Source: Shinisaurus crocodilurus
Lineage: Eukaryota > Chordata > Lepidosauria > Squamata > Shinisauridae
DNA: 64,000 nt
NCBI GenBank assembly: GCA_021292165.1
Contig: CM037877.1
Location: forward strand, 129,698,274 to 129,762,273
Reading direction: 5' to 3'
A program made the translations under genes and the position numbers. Positions within the stretch are counted from its first letter, which is position 1. Each line of letters starts with the position of its first letter. The notes below the pieces were generated by a model that did no database searches, was not told the origin of the DNA, and saw only the letters and a program-made list of their open reading frames with translations. Positions 1 through 10,165 of the stretch are shown here, one piece after another.

Positions 1-454
1 GTGCTTGGACCTGTGCTGAAAGAGGCACTAGAAGGCCGACACAAATTTTTCCTACTGGGAGCCTCTTGCATTCAGGTGCAGGCCTGTGACCTTGGCTTGG
101 CTAACCCCTCACCTGAGCCCCAGACTCAAACAGGGCAGAGCTTTCCTGACTCACTCATACCCTCCAGTACCCAGATATGATATACCTCATGAGTCATGGG
201 TGCCAGATGGCTGCAGACTGAATTGGAAACAAAGCAAAGGCCTTGGCAATGGTGCAAGGTGTGGGGAGGGGGTGGGCTGTGGACACCTGAAAGGGCAGCA
301 GGAGGCATAGAAACCTTCCTGGGGAAAGGCCAAACAGAGGGGCAGTGAGCTAGGGCCCTGGATGGGGGGTGGGATGGAGAGAGTGCTGCTTGACCCCAAC
401 CCCAAAGTTAGAACTGATGTCATTCCCTACCCTCGATAGGGAACACAAACAGCC
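1..454. other. UCK2 intron 1, left part
   Basis: Non-coding sequence upstream of a CR1 fragment. No repeat, RNA or coding feature was recognised. By position it belongs to intron 1 of UCK2, because the first coding exon of that gene is not in the window. Confidence 0.5.
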
Positions 455-1129
455 CATAAAGTGAATATGAGCCAGCAATGCGATGTGGCTGCAAAGAAGG
501 CAAATGCTGTTTGGAGCTGCATTAATAGAAATATAGCTTCCAAATTGCGTGAAGTGATAATTCCTCTTTACTCAGCACTGGTTAGGCCTCATCTTGAGTC
601 CAGTTCTGGGCACCACACTTTAAGAAGGACGTAGACAAACTGGAGAGGGTTCAGAGGAGGGCAACAAAGATGATAAAGGGACTGGAAACAAGGCCCTATG
701 AGGAGAAAGTGAAAGAACTGGGTATGTTTAGCCTTCAGAAGAGGAGACTGAGGGGAGATATGATAGCACTCTTCCAGTACTTGAAGGGTTGTCACAAGGA
801 GGAGGGCCAGGATCTCTTTTCGATCATCCCAGTTTGCAGGATACATGGGCTCAAGGTACAGGAACCCAGATTCTACCTAAACATCAGGAAAAAATTCCTG
901 ACTGTTAGAGCAATAAGACAATGGAACCCACTACCTAGGGAGGTGGTGGGCTCTCCCACTCTGGAGGCATTCAAGATGTAGCTGGACAGCTATCTGTCAG
1001 GGATGCTGTAATGGGAGTTGCGGAAGATGCCGAGGAGTGCAGTGTTGCACAACAGTCCTGCCTCGATGCTCTGTATTATGCTCTGTATTACACACTATAC
1101 TCTGTATCATGCTCTATATTACACTATAC

Positions 1130-2040
1130 CAGTGATGGCGAACCTATGGCATGGGTGCCACAGCTGGCACCCAGGGACCTCTCTGTGGGCACTTGAGCCA
1201 TTGGTCAATGGTCACCAGATCGCGAAAAGACTGTCCCCTTCTGCAAAACACTAATGATTTTGTTCTTTCTCACAGTGTGGAACAGAATGATTTTATTCTA
1301 GAATTCCTGTTACAGAATTCTTTTCTACATTGTTATCACATTTAAAAGATTTTGAAGAATGATGCACAGAGCATGGCTTGGATGTAAAGCCCTAACAGTT
1401 GACCTGAGTGCTGCATGTGTTGCTCTCAAACTAACGGAGTATGAGCCAAGGTTTGACAATTATCAGCATGCATGCAATTGCAAAAATCACATTAATTGTG
1501 CAAAAGCATGCCCAATGCAAACTTTTACCTAATGCAGTGTTTGCAGTCCAAGACATAAAGTGTTTAAAATGTGTTAAGCACGTTTAATTTCTTGTTTATC
1601 TTGCTCATCCTAGTACAGGTTGACTTTTACTAATCCGACACATGTAGAAGCAGGGAAAGGACCCGGGGTAAAGCTTGCCCCATACAATTTCAGTCTGGCA
1701 TAATCATATTACAAATTGAGAATCCCTTATCCCAAATACATGTGCCTAATTATTTAAAAGTCTGTATAAATTCCCTTCAGGCTATGTGTACAATGTAGTA
1801 CTATAATAATTTTTGAGTTGATCTTTTTTCAACAAAAACTATTTGTATCATTGAAAGCTCTGTTATTGTTTTTCTTTTAAGACAAAGGATATTAATTAGT
1901 TCGGACAACTGTATGAGTTCTTTTTCTAAAACTAAAACCTCGGTATTCAGGTTTAATTGCAGTGTTGGCACTTTGAAATAAATAAGTTGGTTTTGTGTTG
2001 CAGTTTGGGCACTCGGACTCAAAAAGGTTCGCCATCACTG
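1130..2040. mobile_element. Non-autonomous hAT transposon nested in the LTR
   Basis: Terminal inverted repeats CAGTGATGGCGAACCT at 1130 and its exact complement ending at 2040 are flanked by a perfect 8-bp target duplication, CACTATAC (1122-1129 and 2041-2048). Both features are diagnostic of hAT elements. The 911-bp body has no transposase ORF. Just inside the left end lies a perfect 20-bp palindrome, GGGTGCCACAGCTGGCACCC. Confidence 0.93.
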
Positions 2041-2302
2041 CACTATACTCTGTATTATGCTCTGTAATAGCAAGGCATGGCCTTGCTTGAATTGCTAGCA
2101 TGTGAGTTGGCTGCTAGCCAGGCTGATGCAATCTCCAGTAACGTGTGACCTGGCTGCTGGCCAGAAGAATGACACTGCACAACAGCACAGGTGCTATTAA
2201 TTAAGCACGAGATCTGCAGCCCATGATGCTTGGTGCTAGAATGGTATTTAAGACTAGCAAATGCAGACTGAAGTGTGGTGGTTGGTAGCGGTGGTTGGTT
2301 GG

Positions 2303-2330
2303 GTGTGTGTGTGTGTGTGTGTGTGTGTGT
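2303..2330. repeat. (GT)n microsatellite
   Basis: A run of 14 GT units inside the solo LTR. Confidence 0.95.
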
Positions 2331-3115
2331 AGTGGTGGAGTGCTGAAGAATCGGAAGGAGCAAGGAGGAGCAGAGGAAGCTGTTCAGAGAGCCCTGCTGA
2401 AGCCCCAACACTGAAAGCTGATACCCAGGCGGAGAGCTGCTGGAGCTAGCATTGGGGTTGGTTGGAAATAATACAGTGACTGTGTAGCTAAGGGGTGGGA
2501 TTTCCACCAGGGAACTTGCATTGTTGTATTTCATGCTCAGCTTTGCAATAAAGATGTTTGGCTTTAACTCCCTGGAGGAGTATTTATTATGGCCTGAAAA
2601 TCCTTCAAAGAACCTTTGCCAGTCCCTTTTGAGGAACCTGTGGCAAAACAGATGCTTTGACTTGGATTCCTGTGTTGCGCAGGGGGTTGGACTCAATGGC
2701 CTTATAGGCCCCTTCCAACTCTACTTTTCTATGATTCTATGATAATTTAGAAGTAATTTCCCACTGTAAATAGTAGTGAAGTAATGGCCTCTTACTAAAG
2801 GGAAGATGTGCCTGCAACATTTTGGGCTGTGAATTCTTCATTTATGAGAGATACTCCATTGTTTGATTCCTCTCCCTGGGATGTACTGCTGCTGTCCTTT
2901 GTATTTGGGGTGCCCCCTTGATGCACACCTTGTATTTTTAGCAGATGTGATTTCATACATTATTCAGAGGAGCCCCCTTGGAAACTGGCAGATGAGGTGG
3001 GCCCTATGCAGTTGGAGAGTCTCCACCTGCCCTGCCGGCCCTTCAGCCCACTCCAGAACGTTTTTCTTCCAGTGCCAGAATCTCTGTTTACTCTCTTCTC
3101 TTTGCATCTTTTCAG

Positions 3116-3275
3116 TCCTCTGTCTGTGCCAAAATTGTCCAACTGCTGGGGCAAAATGAAGTAGACCATCACCAGAAACAGGTTGTAATTTTGAGCCAGG
3201 ACAGCTTCTACCGTGTTCTCACCATGGAGCAGAAATCCAGAGCCCTCAAGGGCCAGTACAACTTTGATCATCCAG
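3116..3275 (+). CDS. UCK2: UCK2 exon 2
   Basis: 160 bp after a TTTTCAG acceptor, ending CCAG before GTACTT. It encodes residues 34-86, beginning [11 protein letters not shown] directly after the P-loop lysine. It carries catalytic Asp62 in QDSFYR and the nucleoside-site residues Phe83 and Asp84 in NFDHP. Confidence 0.97.
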
Positions 3276-6200
3276 GTACTTGTCACGGAGGCTGGGAAGG
3301 GGATTGTCACAGACCCAGTCTGTAGCCCAGTGTTCTCCAACCTTGGGTCCCCAGATGTTTTTGGCCTACAACTCCCAGCATGCCCCAGCCAGCTAGCGTA
3401 GCTGGCTGGGTCATGATGGGAGTTGTAGGCCAAAAACATTTGGGGACCCAAGGTTGGGGAACACTGCTTTAGCCTCTGCTTAGGCTTCCCAAAAACAAAC
3501 TTGGGAGGCTGGAATGTCGTCATGAAACAGTCTGCTTTTATCAAGATGGAAACGGATCTCTTGAGAGGTGGTGCCACCATGAGAATATGAAGCATTTACC
3601 TAAGCTGGCAGACTTTGGGTGTCGTTAAAGGTCTTAGAATAGGACCTGTTCCATGGCTAACAAAAATGTAAAACCAAAACAAAAATACACAATATATGAA
3701 AAAGCACAATTTAAAAATCTGAAAACAAGGCCAAACAACAACCCACAAAGACTATAGTTGGGAAAAACAACAATAATGCTCCCCAGTAATCAAATTACTG
3801 ACTCCTCAAATGCCTTTCTAAAAAGCCATGTTGTCACCAAGAGATGAAAACTAAACCACGAAGAAACCAGGCCTCCCTAGGGAAGGTGTTCCAGCGTACA
3901 AGTGCCAAAGCTGAAAAGGCTCTGCTACTCATACGCATCCACCAAATTTCCCAGTGCAGTGGAAAGTTCTATGTAAGCTTGGTAGAACTGAATAGAAACG
4001 ATGCAGGAGCACTGTAGCATAGGCTGATCCACAGGCTCTGACAACTTTGCTCCCTGTGGTGAGTGGGTTGCTGCCTCCTGACGAGCATGACCAGCCTTCC
4101 TCCCACCCTTGAAGCTGGAGAGGGTTATCTGGCAGTTGTCCAATGATCTCTGCCACCTCCCCAGGTTTAGGTTTGGGAGGAAGGCTGGGGGGGGGGTTGT
4201 TTGGTAACTGTGTAGCCAAGGCACGTGGAGCACCTCTGCCGTGCAGGGTCAAACTGGCATGCCCTCCCCCTCCCCTTTCCTGCTCCAGAGCAGGAAAGAG
4301 AGGCATGGGGCGTTTCTTGGCGGCGGCAGTCGCCAGGAGGCACACCCATGCAGCAACCACTGCCACAGCCAGCTCACTCCACAACACCCTTTGCTGCAGG
4401 GAAGGGGGACGCGGGGGCTACCCTGGCCACTGCTGCCAGATGGGGCAGGCGCAGCAACCTAGCGACCACCGAAACTGGTCTGGGAGACGGCATCACTGAA
4501 AGACTAAGGAGGATCAGTGGGAAGCTGATGCTTCCACTGGAAGTTGTCTCTGTCTCACTGATGGGGCTGCCACACAGAGTCATAACCATTTAACGTTTTG
4601 TGTCTCGTTCTCCCTACAGATGCCTTTGACAATGAGCTGATGGTCAAAACAATCAGGGAGATCATGGAGGGTAAAACAGTACAGATACCTGTTTATGACT
4701 TTGTCTCCCATTCTCGGTAAGTCTGCTTCATCCCACCCTTGCTCTGTGCATTGGATATGGTGCTGTCTGTCTGCATCTGAGAACTATAAAAACTTTGCAG
4801 TAGCACTGGTGTACATCCTTAATACACTAATTCCTGCACTTATGGGGGGAAAAGTTTGTCGTAGATGCTTTTTCAAGCAGGATTTCCCCTGTAAAGTAAC
4901 AGAAGAATGACATGGGCCAGTATCATAGATGGGGTGTTTTTTGCAAGTGTGCATTTGGGGGGGGGGGGATTTGTGCATTTTCGGAAGTGTGAATTTGTGC
5001 AAGTGAATTTACGCAAATGCGTATGAATGCATTTGCGCAAAATCCAATTCCATCAATGAACGGAAGACGGAACAAAAGGCACTTGAAAAAATCCACAAAA
5101 TGCAGACAGAACGGATTTTACAAAGTCTGTACATCTCTATTTCCATCAGAACTGCTTTCCTGATTTGCCATCTATACTGGACTCTTTTTTTGCACATATT
5201 AACAGCAAAGAAGAGACTGTAACTGTGTATCCTGCTGATGTGGTGCTATTTGAGGGCATCCTGGCCTTCTACAACCAGGAGATCCGGGACCTTTTCCAGA
5301 TGAAGCTCTTTGTGGACACCGATGCAGACACCCGGCTCTCCCGCAGGGGTAAGTTCTGGGATGTCCCTTCACTGTGCAGCTGCTTCTCATGCAAGGTGTG
5401 AGTGCTGCAAGTGTTTCCACAGAATTATTGCAGTTGATGTGTCTTGGGAGGAGTCTTGATACCCACCAGCACTTTGGAGAGGGGCTGGCTTCTCAGACTC
5501 CAGAATTCCTGGTGCACTTGCCCCACTGTATTTGGAGCAAAACCAGCAGGGCTGCCTCTCTACCAAGTGAAAAAAAATTACCAACTGATTGGCTGGCAGG
5601 AGTCCTATGTCCACACGTTGCTAGCTTGGGTCGGGATTTGAGGAACTGCTTTGCTTTATTTGTTCATGGCTGGGCAACCTTTTGGGGGTTGAGGACCACA
5701 TCCCCGTGGGGAGACTGGTCAGAGGCTGCTGATGTTGGTTGGGGCCAAATCCAAAACTGTGCGGGCACATCCCTTTTCTCTCTTTCATTCATCTTATCAT
5801 TCCACCATTCTCTCTTCCATTCATTCTCTCACACACAAACACACAGACAGGCACAGATACCCCAGTTCATCCTTCATCTCAGGGAGATAGAGCACAGCCT
5901 CAAACACCCTCTCTGCCCCGTTCATCTAACACCCCCCACTTCCCATACTTTCCTTTTATTCACATAATCCCATTGACACTTTCCTCCCATACAAACAGTT
6001 TCCTTCCCTGTTCATATGCTTTCTCCCGTTTACAGTTACCTTCCATTCAACTTTCTTTCCTGGGTGGGGAAGAAGAGGCATCTCTTTCTCCCAGCCTGTC
6101 AGGGAAGGAAAAGTGGCAGGGAGGCAGCAGAATTAGGTGGCGGAATGTGTGTGGCTTGTGCACCCACTGTGGGCCGCACTGGAGGCCTCCAGGGGCCACA

Positions 6201-9200
6201 TGTGGCCTGCTCACGTGTGGCCTATGAGTTGAAGGCATACAATCCAGCACACAAAAGGAGGGGGAAATCTAAAAAGAGTTAAACAAAGAATAAAGTTAAG
6301 TAAAACATTGAAAATACAGTTGCACATTGGGAAGTGGACACGTAATTCTTAAAATGTAATAAATGGCAGCCAATTTCCCATAAATCTATCCCATTTTTCT
6401 CCCTTGACCCTTACATAATTTGTCAGTTTTGCCATGAATGCAAGATCCCACATTCCCCCCGTAAACATTGCATACAAATGGCTTGTGGCTTACACTGGCT
6501 TAGCTTGTCTGAGTGTGGAAAGCTAAGCAGGGTCAGGCCTGGTTATTACTTGGATGGGAGACCCCTCCTCTAGTTTCCTACATTGAGCAGGGGTTGGACT
6601 CGATAGCCTTGTAGGCTCCTTCCAACTCTATGATCTATGAAATCTATGGTATTACTGGCAGTCTCCAATATTTCACATATTAAGTCCTAGCTGCCGTGAC
6701 ATATATAATGTTAATTCTGATTTTGTTGGATTGATCCATTAGAATAAGTCAGAAAAGAAGTAGTGGATCTAATGAAGCCATCCTCCATTTACAGAGATGT
6801 GCAATGTGTATCTTGTGCAGGGTTCACAGAGATGTACTTAATACTCGGAGGGGGGCGGCTGCAATGCATGTGACCTCTCTTTATACACCGCCTGCCCATC
6901 CTAATGACGGGAATGTTGATGGTATAGATAAAATAAATAAGGTGCCCACCTTCTGCGTTCTCTTATTCCTTCTACTCCCAAGTCAACATTCCTCCAGATT
7001 TTGTTAGGGACTAGGAGAAGGCCTGCCAAAAAGATGCTGAGACTTGCCAAACAGGGTGGGTGACACGCGTGGTTAGACGATACAGTGGGGGCAGTTGTCA
7101 AGCAAGGTGTTGTATTTTTACCACTCAGCACAACCCAGTCCCCATTTACTTTAAGAAGAAACTACCTCAGTGTTCAAGCTCCCCGCCCCCCACACACACT
7201 TTTAAAATCTTCCTCTCTGTGGCTAGAGCCCTTCTCTTTCCAGGGGGGGGGAAAACCCCAAGCGGCTCAGGACTCCATATTCTGCTTGACTGCACAGCCT
7301 GCCAGTGTAGCTGTGTGCTGGCCCTGCTATCGTCACTCACCTGCTCATTGTTTCTTTCCTCCTTGCAGTTCTCCGAGACATCAGTGAGCGGGGCAGGGAC
7401 CTAGAGCAAGTCTTATCTCAGTACATTACCTTTGTCAAGCCAGCCTTTGAAGAATTCTGCTTGCCTGTGTGTAAAGTATTAAGTCTTTGCCCTCCCATCA
7501 GCCCTGGGCTTGGGAGGTCATAGGTGCCTGGGGGGGCTCTGAAGGGAAGGAGATTTGGTGGGTGCTCTTTGTTCCCAGCTAGAGAGAAATGCAGACATTT
7601 GTGTGAGAGGATAACTCTGAATAATTGAGGGGTTGTTAGAGGCGATGCTGTGAGCAGCAGCTGAGCTTGCTATGCTGGATGCTGCTTTCGCATGTAGCAG
7701 GAGAGTCTGCCCTAGGTCATATAATTTTCGCATTTGCTCAGCAGCTAAGTATCCTTGGCTGCCTGACAGTGCTTTAAGAAAATCCAAATTCTGTGCTGGA
7801 AACCCCACAAATCAATGCTCAACATAAGTCATGCTATTTAGCTTGCTTTGCAGAAACTTTTTTTCAATTGGCTCCCTCCACAACAGCAAGCCATACTGAA
7901 AATACCCTTCAGACCTTCACCAGTTGTTGCACTTGCTCACTCTATCGGTGATGGGGGGCGGGGGGGGGGGAGACGCCTTGAATATATCCACTGTTAAGAA
8001 TTCTGGGGGCTATTTCTGTAGAGCTTCCTAAAGCAGTCTTGCAACAGCTGCCCTTCAGAGAGTCTTTTGGTGCCTTAAAGATGAACAAATTTATGATGGC
8101 ATAAGCTTTTGTGGACTAGTCCGTTTAATCAGATGCACTGTGTATGTTTACATCAGGGCTCTCCAACCTTGGGTCCCCCGATGTTGCTGGTCTACAGCTC
8201 CCAGCATACCCAGCCATCATGGCTAATGGCAAGGGATCCTGGGAGCTGTAGTCCAGCAACATCTGGGGACCCACGGTTGGACTGGAGAGCCCAGGTTTAC
8301 ATCCACAGAAAACTATATACACATAACTTCCAGCAGAGGGTATCTTTTCATTCACCTGATGAAGTGGACTCTTGCACACAAACATTTCTGCCATAATAAA
8401 TGAGTTAATCTTTAAGGTACTGTAAGGCTCTTTGCTGTTTTTGCTGCAACACCCCTCTGAAAATGGTCAAATGTTTGTGGCCGCTGATAGAGAAGGGAGG
8501 GACAATTCCTCGGGCTTCTTGCTATGGCGTATGAAGGCTGGCACCAGTTTTGCCAAAGGGAGGGAAGAGCAAGAAAGGGGCTCTCCAGTTTGCATGCATT
8601 ACTCCCAACAGCAGTACGAGGAGAGAAAATCCTCAAGCAGCTCTCTCAAAGAGGAGGCCACAGGGCAACAGCTCATGGTCCCACCTGCAGCGCCTGTAAC
8701 ACAGTTTCCTTCCTTTTGGCAGACCAAGAAGTATGCTGACGTGATTATCCCAAGGGGGGTGGATAATCTTGGTGAGTAGGGGATAAACTGGGTGGAGAGC
8801 TAGATAATTCAGATATCCCCGTGTTTGGGGTCTTTCCTGTCAGCTTCAGAGAACTGGGGCCATTGTCTAGGAGAGCAGCTAGCAAGACAGATCTCGCTGT
8901 GTCTAGCATTCTGAGCTGATTGTGCTCCTGGATCATTTATAGCAGTGTTCTCCAACCTTGGGTCCCCAGATGTTTTTGGCCTAGAACTCCCAGCATGCCC
9001 CAGCCAGCATAGCTGGCTGGGGCATGCTGGGAGTTGTAGGCCAAAAATATCTGGGAACCCAAGGTTGGAGAACACTGGTTTATAGAGAAGGAGGGATGAA
9101 CTGGATGTAGTGTTTTGGCTCAGTGTATGTGCAGAGTGCAAAATATTTTTAAGGCGGTTAACGCCACCTCTCAAAACAAACACGCTACTCAGCAGCCTTG

Positions 9201-10165
9201 CTACGTCACCTCCTTTGCCCACCTCCCACCAGTCTGTGTGAAGTCAAATGCCACCTGCCCACCGAGCTTGATAAGGTTGGGAAGACTGGGCTTGGCTGGG
9301 GGCATTAGGCTGAGAAAGCATGCCCCCTCCGGGTCACTGGAGAGGGTGTCGTTAAAAGCGAGCATGTCCAGAGGAGGGCAACAAAGGTGGTGAGGGGCCT
9401 GGGGACCAAGTCCTATGAGGGAAAGCTGAAGGAGCTGGGTATGTTCAGCCTGGAGATGATGAAGAGGTGATACGACAGCCATCCTCAAATATTTGAAGGG
9501 CTGCCAACATAGATGATGGAGCATACTTGGGAGGGTGCGTAGCCCTCCAGATGTCGTTGGCCTACAAATCCCATCAGCCCTAGGCAGCATAGTTAATGGT
9601 GAGGGATGATGGGAGTTGCAGTCCAACAACATCTGGAAGCCACACAGTCTCCATCCCCATTCTAGTAGTTAATAAATCTCAATATGAACTGATTAATCTG
9701 CTGTTTCTTAAAGGCTTAGAGATCTCAGTAGCTGGATAAGGAAGCCTACCAGAATGAATAAGGGAAGACTTTGGGAGAGTGGTGGACATGAGAGGAAAGG
9801 GGTGGAAGTGTCAGTGGGGAGGGGGAGTACCACCACAGTGCAGAGCAGAGCTACTGAGACCGTGAGTGTGTGTGTGTGTGTGTGTGTGGAGGGAGGCAAA
9901 GAACTTACAGGGGGATGTCCCTGTTAGTTACGGCACTTGGGGGGTGCGGTCTGTCTCCTAGACATAACAAGATTTCTGCATTGCATCTGGATCCTGCACA
10001 GACGGCATTCCTTTTCTCTTCCCAGTGGCCATCAACCTGATTGTGCAGCACATCCAGGACATCTTGAACGGGGGCCTCGGAAAGCGCCAGCCCAATGGGT
10101 ACCTGAATGGCTGCACCCCTCCCCGCCAGCGGCAGCATCCGGAGCCGAGCAGCCGGCCACACTGA
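3116..10165 (+). CDS. UCK2: Uridine-cytidine kinase 2 (exons 2-7)
   Basis: UCK2 phosphorylates uridine and cytidine to UMP and CMP with ATP in cytosolic pyrimidine salvage, as a homotetramer. Six exons join in phase (3116-3275, 4620-4716, 5206-5348, 7369-7466, 8723-8771, 10026-10165), all with GT/AG sites, giving 228 residues and a stop. They equal residues 34-261 of the 261-aa vertebrate protein. The first codon follows the Walker A lysine, so the P-loop exon lies left of the window. Visible key residues by family numbering: Asp62 (catalytic base, QDSFYR), Asp84, Tyr112, Phe114, His117, Glu135, Arg166, Arg169, Arg174, Arg176 and Gln184. The C-terminal tail ([10 protein letters not shown]...SSRPH) and the [10 protein letters not shown] lid fit UCK2 better than UCK1. 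No frameshift or stop is seen. FAM78B lies convergent downstream, as in other amniotes. Confidence 0.97.
3328..3466. mobile_element. Palindromic hAT-type MITE, family A
   Basis: Starts CAGTGTTCTCCAACCTTGGG and ends with its near complement. The whole element folds on itself. The flanking 8-mers CTGTAGCC and CTTTAGCC match at 7 of 8. It lies in UCK2 intron 2. Confidence 0.9.
3650..3915 (-). mobile_element. L2-like LINE 3' relic
   Basis: The reverse strand recalls the L2 ORF2 end: an AFSxLAPRLWNxLP-like stretch around 3850-3910, then an A/T-rich tail toward 3650. Strongly decayed, so the family is tentative. Confidence 0.45.
3916..4619. other. UCK2 intron 2, remaining part
   Basis: GC-rich stretch around 4140-4560 with several overlapping open frames on both strands. 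None has a recognisable domain or splice context. It looks like decayed repeat or composition-driven open sequence. Confidence 0.4.
4620..4716 (+). CDS. UCK2: UCK2 exon 3
   Basis: 97 bp between CTACAG and GTAAGT. It encodes residues 87-119 ([17 protein letters not shown], then [13 protein letters not shown]) with the nucleoside-binding residues Tyr112, Phe114 and His117. Confidence 0.97.
5206..5348 (+). CDS. UCK2: UCK2 exon 4
   Basis: 143 bp between AACAG and GTAAGT. It encodes residues 119-167: [14 protein letters not shown] with Glu135, then the start of the lid, [11 protein letters not shown], with Arg166. The last base begins the Val167 codon. Confidence 0.97.
5349..6480. other. UCK2 intron 4, left part
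   Basis: No gene or repeat of known type recognised. It holds a pyrimidine-rich stretch (5760-6060) and two GGCC-rich patches near 5690 and 6170 that look like decayed repeat. Confidence 0.4.
6481..6650 (+). mobile_element. 5S rRNA-derived SINE with CR1-like tail
   Basis: Bases 6502-6571 match the 5S rRNA internal promoter region: GTCTGAGTGTGGAAAGCTAA, GCAGGGTCAGGCCTGG and ACTTGGATGGGAGACC. The 3' half is a CR1 end (GGGGTTGGACTCGATAGCC, CCTTCCAACTCTATGATC). The 5S head fused to a LINE tail defines a SINE3-type element mobilised by CR1. A diverged second copy lies inverted at 41738-41908. Confidence 0.88.
6651..7368. other. UCK2 intron 4, right part
   Basis: No recognised feature apart from short homopolymer runs, such as G-rich DNA near 7240. 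Confidence 0.4.
7369..7466 (+). CDS. UCK2: UCK2 exon 5
   Basis: 98 bp after TTGCAG. It encodes residues 167-199 with the ATP lid arginines ([13 protein letters not shown]) and Gln184. The donor is GTGTGT, a weaker site than in the other introns, but the reading frame joins exactly to exon 6. Confidence 0.96.
8040..8445. repeat. Inverted repeat pair with hammerhead-like cores
   Basis: The left arm (8040-8145) reads CCTTAAAGATGAACAAATTT, then GATGGCATAAGCTTTTGTGG. The right arm (8345-8445) is its diverged reverse complement (CCATAATAAATGAGTTAATC, then TTTAAGGTACTGTAAGGCTC). Each arm contains a CTGATxA-hairpin-AAA motif (8104-8134 on -, 8356-8384 on +), resembling the terminal ribozyme of Penelope-like elements. 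A family B MITE sits between the arms. Confidence 0.6.
8154..8294. mobile_element. Palindromic hAT-type MITE, family B
   Basis: Starts CAGGGCTCTCCAACCTTGGG and ends GGAGAGCCCAG. It is flanked by a perfect 8-bp duplication, GTTTACAT (8146-8153 and 8295-8302). In UCK2 intron 5. Confidence 0.92.
8723..8771 (+). CDS. UCK2: UCK2 exon 6
   Basis: 49-bp exon between GGCAG and GTGAGT. It encodes [16 protein letters not shown], a near-invariant segment of uridine kinases. Confidence 0.97.
8943..9077. mobile_element. Palindromic hAT-type MITE, family A
   Basis: Near-perfect palindrome from CAGTGTTCTCC to GGAGAACACTG, flanked by ATTTATAG and GTTTATAG (7 of 8). In UCK2 intron 6. Confidence 0.92.
9365..9520 (+). 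mobile_element. CR1 LINE fragment
   Basis: CAGAGGAGGGCAACAAAGGT, then TCCTATGAGGGAAAGCTGAA, encode the VQRRATKV...[14 protein letters not shown] part of CR1 ORF2, with breaks. Confidence 0.8.
9530..9645. mobile_element. Palindromic MITE, family C
   Basis: CCCTCCAGATGTCGTTGGCC at the left is answered by GTCCAACAACATCTGGAAGC at the right; the element folds on itself. Related copies lie at 29272, 46534 and 60398. Confidence 0.75.
9868..9890. repeat. (GT)n microsatellite
   Basis: Simple GT run in UCK2 intron 6, close to the exon 7 acceptor side. Confidence 0.9.
10026..10165 (+). CDS. UCK2: UCK2 exon 7, coding part
   Basis: 140 bp from the CCCAG acceptor to a TGA at 10163-10165. It encodes [17 protein letters not shown] and the variable C-terminal tail ending SSRPH. 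Confidence 0.97.

Larger units (their letters stand above)
1007..2650 (+). mobile_element. Solo LTR of an endogenous retrovirus
   Basis: The segment starts TGTAATGG and ends GGCAAAACA, the TG...CA ends of an LTR. It is flanked by the 5-bp direct repeat GATGC (1002-1006 and 2651-2655). Removing it, with one repeat, restores a continuous CR1. Without the nested hAT and its duplicated target the LTR is about 725 bp. It has a TATTTAAG box near 2242, a GT microsatellite and an AATAAA signal near 2548. No internal viral genes remain, so it is a recombined solo LTR. The strand follows the AATAAA. Confidence 0.85.
455..2743 (+). mobile_element. CR1 LINE 3' part, split by an LTR insertion
   Basis: Bases 455-1006 encode the end of a CR1 ORF2: [26 protein letters not shown], FQYLKGC-like and [18 protein letters not shown] residues are readable with small breaks. 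The 3' end resumes at 2651 with GGGGTTGGACTCAATGGCC and closes with the CR1 octamer tail ATTCTATG near 2743. The 1.6 kb between the two halves is a later LTR insertion. It is 5'-truncated, as is usual for CR1, and not functional. Confidence 0.9.

Noticed and set aside
2055..2696. 213-aa open frame on the - strand
   Set aside because: It spans the solo LTR, its GT microsatellite (poly-His/Thr) and the CR1 junction, so it cannot be a real gene.
6481..6650. Functional 5S rRNA gene
   Set aside because: Only part of the 5S sequence is present, diverged, and joined to a CR1 tail, with no pol III terminator in place.
3116..10165. UCK1 or UCKL1 instead of UCK2
   Set aside because: The [10 protein letters not shown] lid, the [11 protein letters not shown] segment, the 261-aa total and the neighbour FAM78B fit UCK2.
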